Source: Bacteroides fragilis NCTC 9343
GTDB taxonomy: Bacteria > Bacteroidota > Bacteroidia > Bacteroidales > Bacteroidaceae
Direction: 5' to 3'
DNA length: 64,000 nucleotides
Assembly: GCF_000025985.1 (NCBI RefSeq)
Contig: NC_003228.3
Span: forward strand, 2,046,001-2,110,000
A program made the translations under genes and the position numbers. The notes under the pieces are model-generated. The model saw only the letters and a program-made list of their open reading frames with translations. It made no database searches and was not told the DNA's origin. Below are positions 16,804 through 24,679 of the stretch, piece by piece. How positions within the stretch are numbered: the first letter of the stretch is position 1; each line of letters opens with the position of its first letter.

Positions 16804-17385
16804 ATGAAAAGGTTACTGTTCATTATCCTGCTTTTCGGGGTGTGCCTGCATGTGAACCAGGCACACGCCCAACGGTGCCTGCCCGGAATGAGGGGCATAC
16901 AGCTCACGGGCGGGCTGTCGGACAACATGCGCTGGAAAAACGGCGACGGCTTCGGCTACCACGCCGGGATAGCGGTGAGCACCTACACGAAGAACGCCCA
17001 CCATTGGGTGGTCGGTGCGGAATACTTGGAGAAGCGGTACGGCTACCGGGACTGCCTCTATCCGGCGAGCCAGCTCACGGGCGAGGGCGGCTATTACCTG
17101 AACTTCCTGTCAGACCGGAAGAAGACGTTCTTCGCCGCACTGGGGCTGTCCGCCCTTGCCGGGTACGAGACGGTGAACTGGGGCGAGAGCCTGCTGCCGG
17201 ACGGCTCCCGACTCACGGATGAGGACAATTTCATCTACGGGGGTGCGCTGACGCTGGAGCTGTCCGCCTACGTGACGGACAAGATTGTCTTGCTGGTAAA
17301 CGGTCGCCAACGGGTGCTGTTCGGCGGCGACTGCGGGAAGTTCCACACGCAGGTCGGCGTGGGAATACGTTTTATGATTCGATAA
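16804..17385 (+). CDS. traO: TraO conjugation protein, exported beta-rich
   Basis: A 193-aa protein with a signal peptide (LLFIILLFGVCLHVNQAHAQ) and alternating amphipathic strands ending in an aromatic/basic strand (FHTQVGVGIRFMIR), like a small outer-membrane beta-barrel. Strand signs include GFGYHAGIAVSTYTKNAHHW and YYLNFLSDRKKTFFAALGL. Family TraO of Bacteroides conjugative transposons. It starts 3 bp after traN and is followed by a 24-bp AT-rich gap before traQ. Confidence 0.85.
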   Translation: MKRLLFIILLFGVCLHVNQAHAQRCLPGMRGIQLTGGLSDNMRWKNGDGFGYHAGIAVSTYTKNAHHWVVGAEYLEKRYGYRDCLYPASQLTGEGGYYLNFLSDRKKTFFAALGLSALAGYETVNWGESLLPDGSRLTDEDNFIYGGALTLELSAYVTDKIVLLVNGRQRVLFGGDCGKFHTQVGVGIRFMIR

Positions 17386-17409
17386 CTGCTATATTATAAT
17401 AATGTATAT

Positions 17410-17859
17410 ATGAGGACAATGATTTATAAAATACTCACGGGCTGCTACATCGTGGCCGCCCTCGTGCTGGTCGCAGCCTGTAATGACGGGCTGGACATTC
17501 AGACGAAATACCCGTTCACGGTGGAGACGATGCCCGTCCCGAAGGAGCTGAAAGTGAACGAGACGGCGGAGATACGGTGCGAGCTGAAACGGGAAGGACG
17601 CTGGGAGGACACCCGGTACACGATCCGCTGGTTCCTCTTCGACGGGGAAGGGACGCTCAAACTGGACGACGGCACGGTGCTGCTGCCCAATGACCGCTAC
17701 CCGCTGGAGAAAGAGACGTTCCGGCTCTATTACACCCCGCTGTCGGACGAGCAGAGCGGCTTCACCGTCTGGGTGGAGGACTCGGACGGTCAGGCGGTCG
17801 AGCTGGAGTTCGACTTCAATGCGGACAACGACAAGGAGGACGGGTATGGAACGGAATGA
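17410..17859 (+). CDS. traQ: TraQ, DUF3872 lipoprotein
   Basis: A 149-aa protein with a lipoprotein signal (IVAALVLVAACNDGLD; Cys about residue 25) and an Ig-like beta-sandwich pattern (VNETAEIRCELKREGRW, YTIRWFLFDGEGTLKLDDG, FRLYYTPLSDEQSGFTVWV). It matches DUF3872/TraQ. Anchored in the outer membrane or periplasm, it may decorate the core complex. The stop overlaps the next gene by 14 nt. The usual traP (primase) gene before it is absent here. Confidence 0.83.
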   Translation: MRTMIYKILTGCYIVAALVLVAACNDGLDIQTKYPFTVETMPVPKELKVNETAEIRCELKREGRWEDTRYTIRWFLFDGEGTLKLDDGTVLLPNDRYPLEKETFRLYYTPLSDEQSGFTVWVEDSDGQAVELEFDFNADNDKEDGYGTE

Positions 17860-18502
17860 TCTGGTTCTATACCTCGACATACCGGAATTTTCCGAAGCCC
17901 TGCATGTCTCGAAGTGGCGGACGGACATTGTCCTTCCACAAGCGGGGGACAATATACGTCCGGAAAACCTGCTGTCGGAGAAAACGCTCGCCATGCTGGA
18001 GACGGTTTCCGCCGGGGAGGTCTGGGAAGACATGAAGGACGACTGCCGGACCATGCGCCGGGTCGTGGAGCACGAGCTGTTCCGGGTGACGGAACGGGGA
18101 TTTCACCTGCGCAGGGACGGGACACCGTGCTGCACGCTGACGCTGCAAAGATACCGTGTGCACGATGCCGGAAGGCGGATGAAAACAGAAGTGCCGCCAT
18201 CCTATCCAGCCCGGGGCGTGGAACGGAAAAGCGGGAAAATCCGGTTTTATTTCCGGAAATACTTTGTGCATATCGACGTGCCGGACACGCTGCCGCAATA
18301 CCCGGAGGTGCGTGAGTTCGTGAACATAAAGCCGCTGCTCTCGGAGGCGGATAGAAAACTGCTGGCGGAAACGGAATGCGATGAAGCGGAAAGCCTGCTG
18401 GAGTGGATAAAGAATGAAGGCTATTGCCATGTCCGGGCGAGGTGCTGGACGCCGGACGAGGAGAGCGGCGGATGGATGTGCGTGTTGTCGGTGGATGTTT
18501 AA
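17846..18502 (+). CDS. Unrecognised 218-aa soluble protein after traQ
   Basis: I do not recognise this protein. The ATG at 17,846 lies inside the end of traQ; an open frame back to 17,690 is only the traQ shadow. It has no signal peptide or membrane helix. It is mixed alpha/beta, with many Arg, Glu and several Cys (for example GTPCCTLTLQRYRVHD; GYCHVRARCWTPDEES). Position in CTnDOT-like elements would be that of a transfer lysozyme, but no lysozyme motif is visible. Probably translationally coupled to traQ. Confidence 0.7.
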   Translation: MERNDLVLYLDIPEFSEALHVSKWRTDIVLPQAGDNIRPENLLSEKTLAMLETVSAGEVWEDMKDDCRTMRRVVEHELFRVTERGFHLRRDGTPCCTLTLQRYRVHDAGRRMKTEVPPSYPARGVERKSGKIRFYFRKYFVHIDVPDTLPQYPEVREFVNIKPLLSEADRKLLAETECDEAESLLEWIKNEGYCHVRARCWTPDEESGGWMCVLSVDV

Positions 18503-18533
18503 AGGGGTTTATAACAAGAAAAAATGTAAAAAC

Positions 18534-19382
18534 ATGGAACGAGAAGAAAGAATGTATCAGGTGCCTCTGGAGATGATATGCAGGCACGACCGCACGGCGG
18601 AGGTCTGCCGTGCCGCCGTTGAAGAGGACGGCTGGCAGTTGGAGAACGTGCCCGAGGAGATGAAGACGCCGGAACTGTGCCGGAAGGCGCTGGAAACGGA
18701 AGCGGGATTCGGGAACGACTTCCACCGGGGGCTGGTCCAGCATATCCCGTCCCCGGAGGTGTGCATGGAGGTGCTGAAGGAGTGCCGGGAGAACAACCCG
18801 GAAGAACTCTACGGGGTGGCGGTGGCTATCCGCCCGGAGGTGATGAACGGCGAAATGGCGGACTTCCTGCTGCCGCTGGACGGCAGGTGCATCAGCATCC
18901 TGCCCGTACACCTGCAAACGCCGGAGCGGGTGCGGGTGGCGGTGGAAACGTCGGGGATGTCCGCCGTCGGGCGTGGCGGAGTGCCGAAAAGCCTGCTCAC
19001 GCCCGATGTGTATGTCAGGTGCGCCGCCCACAGCCGGGAGTCGCTGATGATGATCCCGTGGGCGGAACGCTCGCCGGAGGTCTGCCTGATGGCGAAGACG
19101 CTGTACCCGGACATAGTGAAGAATCACCCGGAGTTCGTGCCGGAGAGCGTGCGTAACCAAGACAGCATCTACACGCTGAACAGCCTGATGGAAAGCCTGA
19201 CGGGGGAAAAGTTCAGCTACCGGCAAATGACGGACTTCTACAACGGGAAGCCGCTGGATGTGAAACGGATGGAGACGCCGGACGGCGTGCAGAAGGACAA
19301 GGCGGTGAAGTTCGACAAGGAGACGGGGAAGTTCTCCTTCTCCGACATCCGGCAGGAGCGGAAACGGGGGTTGAAGATGTAG
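18534..19382 (+). CDS. Helical-repeat protein of unknown function, last gene of the tra operon
   Basis: A 282-aa soluble protein from the ATG at 18,534. It is built of about six degenerate helical repeats of 30 to 40 residues, each starting with a T/S-P/A-E-x-C or similar motif: TAEVCRAAV, TPELCRKAL, SPEVCMEVL, TPERVRVAV, TPDVYVRCA, SPEVCLMAK. This recalls DUF4116-type repeats and suggests a curved solenoid for binding another protein. The C-terminal 60 residues are basic and non-repetitive. A strong terminator follows, so this closes the tra operon. No function can be given. Confidence 0.72.
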   Translation: MEREERMYQVPLEMICRHDRTAEVCRAAVEEDGWQLENVPEEMKTPELCRKALETEAGFGNDFHRGLVQHIPSPEVCMEVLKECRENNPEELYGVAVAIRPEVMNGEMADFLLPLDGRCISILPVHLQTPERVRVAVETSGMSAVGRGGVPKSLLTPDVYVRCAAHSRESLMMIPWAERSPEVCLMAKTLYPDIVKNHPEFVPESVRNQDSIYTLNSLMESLTGEKFSYRQMTDFYNGKPLDVKRMETPDGVQKDKAVKFDKETGKFSFSDIRQERKRGLKM

Positions 19383-19401
19383 CGTGAGCCGGACGAAATG
19401 G

Positions 19402-19425
19402 AAAGCATCCTTCGGGATGCTTTTT
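19402..19425 (+). terminator. Terminator of the tra operon
   Basis: AAAGCATCC at 19,402-19,410 and GGATGCTTT at 19,415-19,423 form a 9-bp stem around a stable TTCG tetraloop. It ends in TTTTT and lies 20 bp after the last tra-operon stop. Confidence 0.85.
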
Positions 19426-19450
19426 CCATATCCGCCCTGCCGCTTTCCGG

Positions 19451-19510
19451 TTTCTTTTGCTTCTTGTTCTTTTCCCGCCCCGCTCACGAAAGAAAAGAAG
19501 TGCAAAAAGG
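19451..19510. repeat. AAAGAAAG-type intergenic element, copy 2
   Basis: TTTCTTTTGCTTCTTGTTC, then a CCCGCCCCGCTCACG centre, then AAAGAAAAGAAGTGC: T/C-rich and A/G-rich arms around a GC-rich centre. It is related to the elements at 20,191, 21,206 and 23,071 and lies between the convergent tra operon and radC-like gene. Confidence 0.6.
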
Positions 19511-19519
19511 ATAGCGAGC

Positions 19520-19546
19520 AAAAAAGGGGACGCTTAAAGCATCCCC
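19520..19546 (-). terminator. Terminator at the end of the radC-like gene
   Basis: On the minus strand GGGGATGC pairs with GCGTCCCC (one wobble) around TTTAA, which includes the stop codon, and a run of Ts follows. The stem overlaps the last codons of the gene. Confidence 0.6.
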
Positions 19547-19977
19547 TCGTCCATGTAGCTGAGGTAGGTGTCCCCGGTCAGTATGATGTGGTCCAAAAGC
19601 TGTATGCCGATTGCCTCGCAGCCTTTCTTCAACTGGCTGGTCAGGTTGTTGTCCGGCGTACTCGCCACGGTCGAGCCGGACGGGTGGTTGTGCGAGAGGA
19701 TGATTCCCGAGGCGTGGGAGACGAGAGCCGTCTGGAGGACGATGCGTATGTCCACCACCGTGCTGTTCATGCCGCTGCGTGAGACGCACGAGACGCCCAG
19801 CAGCCTGCCTGCGCCGTTCAGGTACATCGCCCAGCACTCCTCGTGGTGCTGCATACAGTCCTCGTAGAAGGTCTTGAGGATGTCGTAAGACTCCTTGGAA
19901 GAGCGGATTCTAACTCTCTTGGATGCGTCAGCGTCCTTGTAACTTACGGTGATTTGAGGGAAAGACAGTGTATTCAT
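19534..19977 (-). CDS. RadC-like JAMM-domain protein
   Basis: A 147-aa protein made only of the JAB/MPN metalloprotease-like domain. The motif H-N-H-P-S-G (H96, H98) with D109 in STPDN gives the H-x-H-x10-D zinc site. A conserved-looking Glu-containing strand lies earlier. It lacks the N-terminal helix-hairpin-helix of chromosomal RadC. Such short RadC proteins are common on mobile elements and their role is unsettled; DNA repair is not proven. It is the last gene of the minus-strand accessory block. Confidence 0.88.
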   Translation of the reverse strand: MNTLSFPQITVSYKDADASKRVRIRSSKESYDILKTFYEDCMQHHEECWAMYLNGAGRLLGVSCVSRSGMNSTVVDIRIVLQTALVSHASGIILSHNHPSGSTVASTPDNNLTSQLKKGCEAIGIQLLDHIILTGDTYLSYMDEGML

Positions 19978-20190
19978 AATGCAAAAAATTAAAAGTGAAA
20001 CATTTATTTTTTGCTTTGGGGCACGGGGAAAGAACGGACTTCATGCAAGGCTTTTGCGTGGAATACGACCCGAAGGTGTGGAGATTGCGCGCAAAACCGT
20101 CAGGTTCAGCCTTGCTGCTTGTCCGTTTTTCCCCGTAGGTTTGCTAAAAAATGAGTGTGGAGCTTGGCTAAAAATCCGGTGGGTCGAGGG

Positions 20191-20250
20191 GTTTCTTTTT
20201 GCTTCTTTCTCTTTTCCCGCCCACGGCTCACCGAAAGAAAAAGAAGTGCG
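20191..20250. repeat. AAAGAAAG-type intergenic element, copy 3
   Basis: GTTTCTTTTTGCTTCTTTC arm, CCCGCCCACGGCTCACC centre and GAAAGAAAAAGAAGTGCG arm. Close to copy 2 and sharing the CACGGCTCAC centre with copies 4 and 5. Confidence 0.6.
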
Positions 20251-20287
20251 TCCGAAAATCGGGTCAATCCTTTCCCACGGGCGGGTA

Positions 20288-20328
20288 AAAAAAGAAGTCC
20301 GGGCGGATCGCTACCCGTCCCGGACTTC
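20288..20328 (-). terminator. Terminator downstream of the 73-aa gene
   Basis: GAAGTCCGGG at 20,294-20,303 pairs with CCCGGACTTC at 20,319-20,328 (10 bp). On the minus strand a run of Ts follows (complement of AAAAAAA at 20,287-20,293). It ends the 21,175 to 20,355 transcript. Confidence 0.75.
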
Positions 20329-20354
20329 CGGCGATGAAACACAAGGGGGGGATG

Positions 20355-20576
20355 TTATGGCGTGATTTCCCCCGTTGCGATTAGGTTTCCGTCCGAATAA
20401 TACGCTATCTTCCCGTAGGTAAACCCCATGTCGGGAATGGCTACGAAAGCGATATAGTCCGAATACTCCCTGCCTTTGAGGTTCTTTCCGACAAGGTTGT
20501 TGAATATCATGGGGATGCTATGACCGTCCCCGCTGTAAAGGACGGTTTTCCCGTTCTGTCTGATTTCCTGCTTCAT
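20355..20576 (-). CDS. Unrecognised 73-aa protein
   Basis: A small protein (MKQEIRQNGKTVLYSGDGH at the start), beta-rich, without signal or membrane helix. The start is set by the ATGA overlap with the stop of the upstream gene, so the two are translationally coupled; the longer frame from 20,618 is rejected. I do not recognise it. Confidence 0.6.
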   Translation of the reverse strand: MKQEIRQNGKTVLYSGDGHSIPMIFNNLVGKNLKGREYSDYIAFVAIPDMGFTYGKIAYYSDGNLIATGEITP

Positions 20577-21175
20577 GCCGTTTCCTTGAAAAGTGTCCCG
20601 TCGATAAGGTACTCCCAATTATTCCTGTGGCTCTCGTCCGTGAAATATTCCTCGCTCTCGCAATACTCGCAATCGTCTCGGCACGAGCGGAAGAAGTTTT
20701 CCAGACAGTCACGCATGAGTTCCTTGAAATTCCGTGTGTCGGGCGAGCGCATGAAGTCCATGAGGGGTTGCAAGATGATTTCGTCCGACACAACGCCCGT
20801 GAAGGGGCATTCGCAAGTGACGGAGATACGGCTCCTGCGTCTTTTCTTGCGGTCTTTCGTCCAATAGACTTTGGGCTTGTACAACCCCGCATGGAAGTTG
20901 TTATAGAGGTAAGCCAGCAAGCGGACGCCTGAAAGTTCCTCTGTGTCCGCCTCGTGCTTGGTATAGAAACGGTAAGCGTATGTGCAACTGTCGTAACGGT
21001 AGTTGGTGCAGACGATACGGAAAAGATTGCAGAAGGCTTCGAGCGTGTCGCAGTTCTCGGAAGCATACGGGTAATCGTTTCCCTTGGCAAGCCAGTCGGT
21101 ATAGGCTCTCTGACGGGCTTCGTCCTCCAGTTCCGCAATGCCGAATAGTGTATAGGTTCTCTGTACGGTTCGCAT
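20573..21175 (-). CDS. Unrecognised 200-aa acidic/aromatic ICE protein
   Basis: A protein starting MRTVQRTYTLFGIAELEDEA, with a Leu-Tyr rich body and a Cys/Asp/Glu cluster near residues 165 to 180 (CRDDCEYCESEEYF). The N-terminal pattern (a strand then xxELxxEARQRAYxDWL) recalls small phage and plasmid proteins of unknown function. It has no signal peptide. Coupled to the 73-aa gene by ATGA. Function cannot be assigned. Confidence 0.65.
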   Translation of the reverse strand: MRTVQRTYTLFGIAELEDEARQRAYTDWLAKGNDYPYASENCDTLEAFCNLFRIVCTNYRYDSCTYAYRFYTKHEADTEELSGVRLLAYLYNNFHAGLYKPKVYWTKDRKKRRRSRISVTCECPFTGVVSDEIILQPLMDFMRSPDTRNFKELMRDCLENFFRSCRDDCEYCESEEYFTDESHRNNWEYLIDGTLFKETA

Positions 21176-21205
21176 AAGTTTGAAAATTTGAAAGTTTGAA
21201 AATCG

Positions 21206-21272
21206 GTTTCTTTGCTATCTTTCTTTTTCGCCACGGCTCACGAAAGAAAGTAGCGGGCGGATTTCTCCGCCC
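21206..21272. repeat. AAAGAAAG element copy 4 plus GGGCGGA hairpin
   Basis: GTTTCTTTGCTATCTTTC arm, GCCACGGCTCACG centre, AAAGAAAGTAGC arm; then the hairpin GGGCGGA, loop TTTC, TCCGCCC at 21,255-21,272. The compound unit is repeated almost exactly at 23,071-23,138. It lies just after the ParB gene stop. Confidence 0.72.
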
Positions 21273-21284
21273 TGCCCTTTGTCC

Positions 21285-22997
21285 TTAGGCTGCAATCTCT
21301 TCGGGTTGCGGTTGTTCCTCGGGTTGCGTTACCTTGCGCTCCCTTGCCCGTTCCTGCATCAAGAGGACGGCTTTCTTTTCCTCGATGCGCTGGTGACGCT
21401 TCTCGTACACCCCGTTGTACTCCCTTTCGATGTTGGCGAGTTCCTCCGGCATGTGCCTGCGTGCGAAGTCAAGCAAGAGGGTCGCCACGGTGTTGTTCCC
21501 GTACGCTCCCTTGAAGTTGGCTACAAGGAAGTCCCTGCGGATGATGGTCTTCATCCTCACGGTGAGGTTGCCGATAATCCCCATCTTGTCCTCGTCCGTG
21601 ATATACGGCTTGTCTTCCGCAATCCCCACGGCTGCGAAGTGTTCCTTTCGGAGCGAGGACAGAAGGAAGAAGTACAACATGGTATCTTCATCGGCACTGA
21701 ACTTACCGCCCGTGATGTCGGCTTCGAGAATCTGTTTCTTGGTGTCCTCCACCGTGCGTTCGAGTGCGATTTCCTTGTTGCGCTCGTCCTGCTTCTCCAA
21801 CTTCTCCACGGGTGAGAGCGGTGCGGGTGCGGGCGTTCCGTCCGCTGTCTGTGCTTCGGTCATGTTCTCCACGTAACAGAATGTAATCTCCTTCTGCCCG
21901 ATTTTGGCATAGACGGTGATTTCCCCCGCTCCGCTCCTGCGGGTGATTTCCTCCTCCTGCTCCATGTAGTCCGCCCATTGCTGCTCGTAGCGGGTGCGGG
22001 CTTCCCCGTAGCGTTCGGGGTCGTTGAAATTTTCGGCTTTGGGTTCTTTGGGGCAGCTTGGAAAGGCGGTGTACCTGTCAAGGGTCTCCACCTCGTAGCC
22101 CGAAGCGGTTAGCCGTTCTACCACCGTCTCGTTGGTAGTGTAGCGGTCACGGCAGAGCGACACCTCCGGCTGGTTCCGCATGATTTGCACGGCTCGCTCC
22201 ATGAGGTAGGATGCGTTCATCTCGGCAAGGCACGTGCGGTTGGCGCAATGCCCGCACCCGCCATCACGGAACAACAGCAAGTTATTGGTGTTATGTGCGC
22301 ACGTGGCGCACTCGGTCTTGTCGAAGCGGTAGTATTGCAGGTCGGTGGTGAAGTTCTGCTCGATGCGCCTTGCGACATCGGCGGCTTTCAGTCCCCGCCA
22401 ACTGTTGTACGTTCCCTCGTCCTGCAAATGCTTCTCGTACACCTCACGCTGAATGTCCTCCCCGTATCGGCAGATTTCAGCCGCCACGCTGATGGTGATT
22501 TCATCCGCATCCAAGAGGGCGGCGATTTCGGGGATAAGGGCGGTGAATTTCAGCCGTGTGCGGATGTAGTTCTCGTTCTTTCCGAAGAGTTGCGCCAAGG
22601 TCTGCACGGTGTGGCGTCCGCTCTCGATAAGCCGCTGATAGGCTGCGGCTTCCTCCACGGGTGTCACGTCCTTGCGCTGCAAGTTCTCGGTAATCGCCAT
22701 TTCCTCGGCTTCCTCGTCCGACAACTCGGTTACGATTGCGGGAATTTCGTCCCTGCCCGCAATGACGGACGCACGGTAACGGCGTTCCCCGAAAACAATC
22801 CCGTAACGGTCTGTCCCGTCAACGGGGCGCACGGTGATGGGCTGCAACACGCCCTGCTGCTTGATGCTATCGGCAAGCTCGTAAAGGCTCGTTTCATCGA
22901 AATGCTTGCGTGGGTTGAAACCGCTCGGCTGAATGTCTGCCAATGCTACCATCGTGATGTTTCTCTCTGCTGCTGATTGATTTGCTTTTGTCTTCAT
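21285..22997 (-). CDS. ParB/Spo0J-family protein
   Basis: A 570-aa protein. The N-terminal ParB nuclease-like domain (residues 15 to 110) includes VALADIQPSGFNPRKHF, GERRYRASVIAG and AEEMAITENLQRKDVTPVEEA. A KorB-type helix-turn-helix follows (HTVQTLAQLFGKNENYIRTRL, about residues 130 to 150). A cluster of Cys (ECATCAHNTNN, GCGHCANRTC; about residues 230 to 255) suggests a zinc-binding insert, and the C-terminal half is long and acidic with coiled-coil parts. Proteins of this kind on ICEs are thought to aid maintenance or gene control. It is not adjacent to the ParA-like traA, 16 kb away. Confidence 0.87.
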   Translation of the reverse strand: MKTKANQSAAERNITMVALADIQPSGFNPRKHFDETSLYELADSIKQQGVLQPITVRPVDGTDRYGIVFGERRYRASVIAGRDEIPAIVTELSDEEAEEMAITENLQRKDVTPVEEAAAYQRLIESGRHTVQTLAQLFGKNENYIRTRLKFTALIPEIAALLDADEITISVAAEICRYGEDIQREVYEKHLQDEGTYNSWRGLKAADVARRIEQNFTTDLQYYRFDKTECATCAHNTNNLLLFRDGGCGHCANRTCLAEMNASYLMERAVQIMRNQPEVSLCRDRYTTNETVVERLTASGYEVETLDRYTAFPSCPKEPKAENFNDPERYGEARTRYEQQWADYMEQEEEITRRSGAGEITVYAKIGQKEITFCYVENMTEAQTADGTPAPAPLSPVEKLEKQDERNKEIALERTVEDTKKQILEADITGGKFSADEDTMLYFFLLSSLRKEHFAAVGIAEDKPYITDEDKMGIIGNLTVRMKTIIRRDFLVANFKGAYGNNTVATLLLDFARRHMPEELANIEREYNGVYEKRHQRIEEKKAVLLMQERARERKVTQPEEQPQPEEIAA

Positions 22998-23070
22998 AAT
23001 CTGTTATTTTTAAGTTGATTGTTTATAGTTGTTCTTTTTGATTTTAATAAACCGTCCCGTTCGGGCAATC

Positions 23071-23138
23071 GGTTTCTTTGCTATCTTTCTTTCCCCGCTC
23101 CGGCTCACGAAAGAAAGTAGCGGGCGGAAAATCCGCCC
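23071..23138. repeat. AAAGAAAG element copy 5 plus GGGCGGA hairpin
   Basis: Nearly identical to the unit at 21,206: GGTTTCTTTGCTATCTTTCT, a CGGCTCACG centre, AAAGAAAGTAGC, then GGGCGGA, loop AAA, TCCGCCC at 23,122-23,138. It sits between the SLOG-like gene stop and the ParB gene start. Confidence 0.72.
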
Positions 23139-23146
23139 TTACGGGG

Positions 23147-23695
23147 CTACCTGCGGTTATAGCATACGTTCGCGAACTTCTTTTTCTGCTCTACTGCCCG
23201 TTTGAGGGTGTAGAACGTGCCGCCTATGGCTACCGTATCGTAATAGACCATCAGAAAAGCGGAGTTTTCCAAAAGGTAGTCGTTACGGCGCAGGAAACAG
23301 CCCTCGGTATATCCGTCCTGCAAGGTTACCACTTCATCGGCTTGCGCCAAAATGGTGTCGTAACGCTGCTTGTCGGCTTGGGTGTACCGCTCGGCTTGTC
23401 CCTTGAAGGGGACAACGCATTTCAGACGGATATGCGGGTATCTCTTTTTGAGGTTCAATACTTCTTCTGCTGCGATAAGGTCGAAGCCCTCGCACATTCC
23501 CGACAAAAAGGTGTCGTAGCCTTTTTTGATACAATAACTTTCGATGGCTGCGAACGTGTCGAACGCCACCTCCCTGAAGAGTTTCTCACGGTCTGCCGTG
23601 AACTTGGCTATACGGTTGGTGCGGTGTCCCGAAAAGGCTACCGTCTTTTCCTTGGTAACGGGTGTTCCGTTTTCTGTCCATGTCCTTGTTTCCAT
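23147..23695 (-). CDS. SLOG-superfamily protein (YpsA/DUF1273-like)
   Basis: A 182-aa protein from the ATG at 23,695 (the longer frame to 23,872 only reads through the small gene upstream). It shows a Rossmann-like start (KTVAFSGHRTNR), a glycine-containing nucleotide-binding turn (DTFLSGMCEGFDLIAAEE) and later FLMVYYDTVAIGGTFYTLKRA. These fit the YpsA/DUF1273 branch of SLOG, which binds nucleotides or their derivatives. On mobile elements such proteins have been linked to nucleotide sensing, but its role here is unknown. Confidence 0.72.
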   Translation of the reverse strand: METRTWTENGTPVTKEKTVAFSGHRTNRIAKFTADREKLFREVAFDTFAAIESYCIKKGYDTFLSGMCEGFDLIAAEEVLNLKKRYPHIRLKCVVPFKGQAERYTQADKQRYDTILAQADEVVTLQDGYTEGCFLRRNDYLLENSAFLMVYYDTVAIGGTFYTLKRAVEQKKKFANVCYNRR

Positions 23696-23706
23696 ATCGG
23701 TAAATT

Positions 23707-23916
23707 TTAGAGTATTAAAAGAATGATTATCAGTACGAACACGAAACCGACAAACAGACGCCACGCAAGGGCGAAAACAAGCCGTGCCACGAAGTAAAAC
23801 AGAGCCACGACAAGCGACAAGGCGAAAAACCGCCCTGCGGTGGTGGTGAGGAAATAAACCACCGAAGCCCAAAGGATTAGGCGGTATATCCGTTTGTAAA
23901 CAAATGCCGTTTTCAT
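23707..23916 (-). CDS. Small 69-aa membrane protein
   Basis: Nearly all hydrophobic after a basic N-terminus (MKTAFVYKRIYR), with two or three membrane helices (LILWASVVYFLTTTAG; LSLVVALFYFVARLVF; LFVGFVFVLIIILLIL). It lies 11 bp before the SLOG-like gene in the same direction, so the two may work together. No family recognised. Confidence 0.55.
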   Translation of the reverse strand: MKTAFVYKRIYRLILWASVVYFLTTTAGRFFALSLVVALFYFVARLVFALAWRLFVGFVFVLIIILLIL

Positions 23917-23931
23917 GTTCTTGGGTTTTGT

Positions 23932-23951
23932 CGGGCGGATTGCTCCGCCCG
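23932..23951. repeat. GGGCGGA hairpin
   Basis: CGGGCGGA, loop TTGC, TCCGCCCG: a perfect 8-bp stem between the 212-aa gene and the 69-aa gene. One of four such hairpins in this block. Confidence 0.75.
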
Positions 23952-23970
23952 TGGTTGTTTAATAGTTTCC

Positions 23971-24609
23971 TTACGGGATATAGCGGTTATCAGCCAACAG
24001 CCGGAAAGTGTCGTAATCAGCCGTTCCCCGATAACTTAGGGACAGTTCAAAGGAGAGGTGTCCTTTCTCTATGTAGAAAGTGAAGCGCAAGCCGTTGCGG
24101 GTTATCGTCCCTTTCGCATAGTTTCTACGTTCCCAGCTTACGGGTTCGTTCTCGATACTTTTCAAGAAGTCGGCTACCTTTTTCGAATTCTCCGCATTTT
24201 CCTGCTCCACCTGCCTGTATATCTGCGTGCAGTAGTTTATCCAATCGTTTATTTTCTTGGCGGTGAACACGCCGATATTGCACGGCTTTTCGTATTGGCT
24301 GCCCGCCCTTTCGATGTCGTAGCGGTTGACATATTCAAAGTGTTCCATGTCGGCGGCTATCTTGTACTTGTTCTCTTTGTTTATCTTGTACACATGAAAA
24401 CGGATGCCGTTGTACGTGAACTCTATGCGCACGCCGTAAAATGCGGGGTATTCACCGCTTACCACGTGGTAGCCGTATTCCGCTTGGGGCATGTACTTCC
24501 TTATCTCCTGCATGAGTGGAGACAGCTCTTTTTTTGCCTGTTCCACCTTCTCGGTAAACATAGCTTTTATGTTTAACCCGTTAAATTCCTTTTCCGATAA
24601 TGTTTTCAT
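23971..24609 (-). CDS. Unrecognised 212-aa ICE protein
   Basis: A soluble mixed alpha/beta protein with many Tyr, Asn and Lys (MKTLSEKEFNGLNIKAMF at the start). A helical stretch near residues 120 to 150 (KKINDWINYCTQIYRQVEQ) is flanked by strand-rich parts (RIEFTYNGIRFHVYKI; GTITRNGLRFTFYIEKGH). The two similar strand-turn-strand segments, YNGIRFHVYKIN and RNGLRFTFYIEK, suggest a duplicated half. No signal or membrane helix. I do not know its function. Confidence 0.62.
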   Translation of the reverse strand: MKTLSEKEFNGLNIKAMFTEKVEQAKKELSPLMQEIRKYMPQAEYGYHVVSGEYPAFYGVRIEFTYNGIRFHVYKINKENKYKIAADMEHFEYVNRYDIERAGSQYEKPCNIGVFTAKKINDWINYCTQIYRQVEQENAENSKKVADFLKSIENEPVSWERRNYAKGTITRNGLRFTFYIEKGHLSFELSLSYRGTADYDTFRLLADNRYIP

Positions 24610-24627
24610 CGTCTTATGTCTTTAGTG

Positions 24628-24645
24628 GGGCGGACTGCTCCGCCC
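24628..24645. repeat. GGGCGGA hairpin
   Basis: GGGCGGA, loop CTGC, TCCGCCC: a 7-bp stem between ardC and the 212-aa gene. Confidence 0.72.
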
Positions 24646-24679
24646 GTTGGTTTATACTCTTGTTCCTTTACCGTCCCGC

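Larger units (their letters stand above)
19978..20354. other. Intergenic region with repeat element and terminator
   Basis: No gene is supported over these 377 bp. The right part holds the AAAGAAAG element copy 3 (20,191-20,250) and a minus-strand terminator (20,288-20,328). The part at 19,990-20,100 is the likely leader and promoter region of the radC-like gene, but no clean TAnnTTTG box is seen. Confidence 0.5.
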
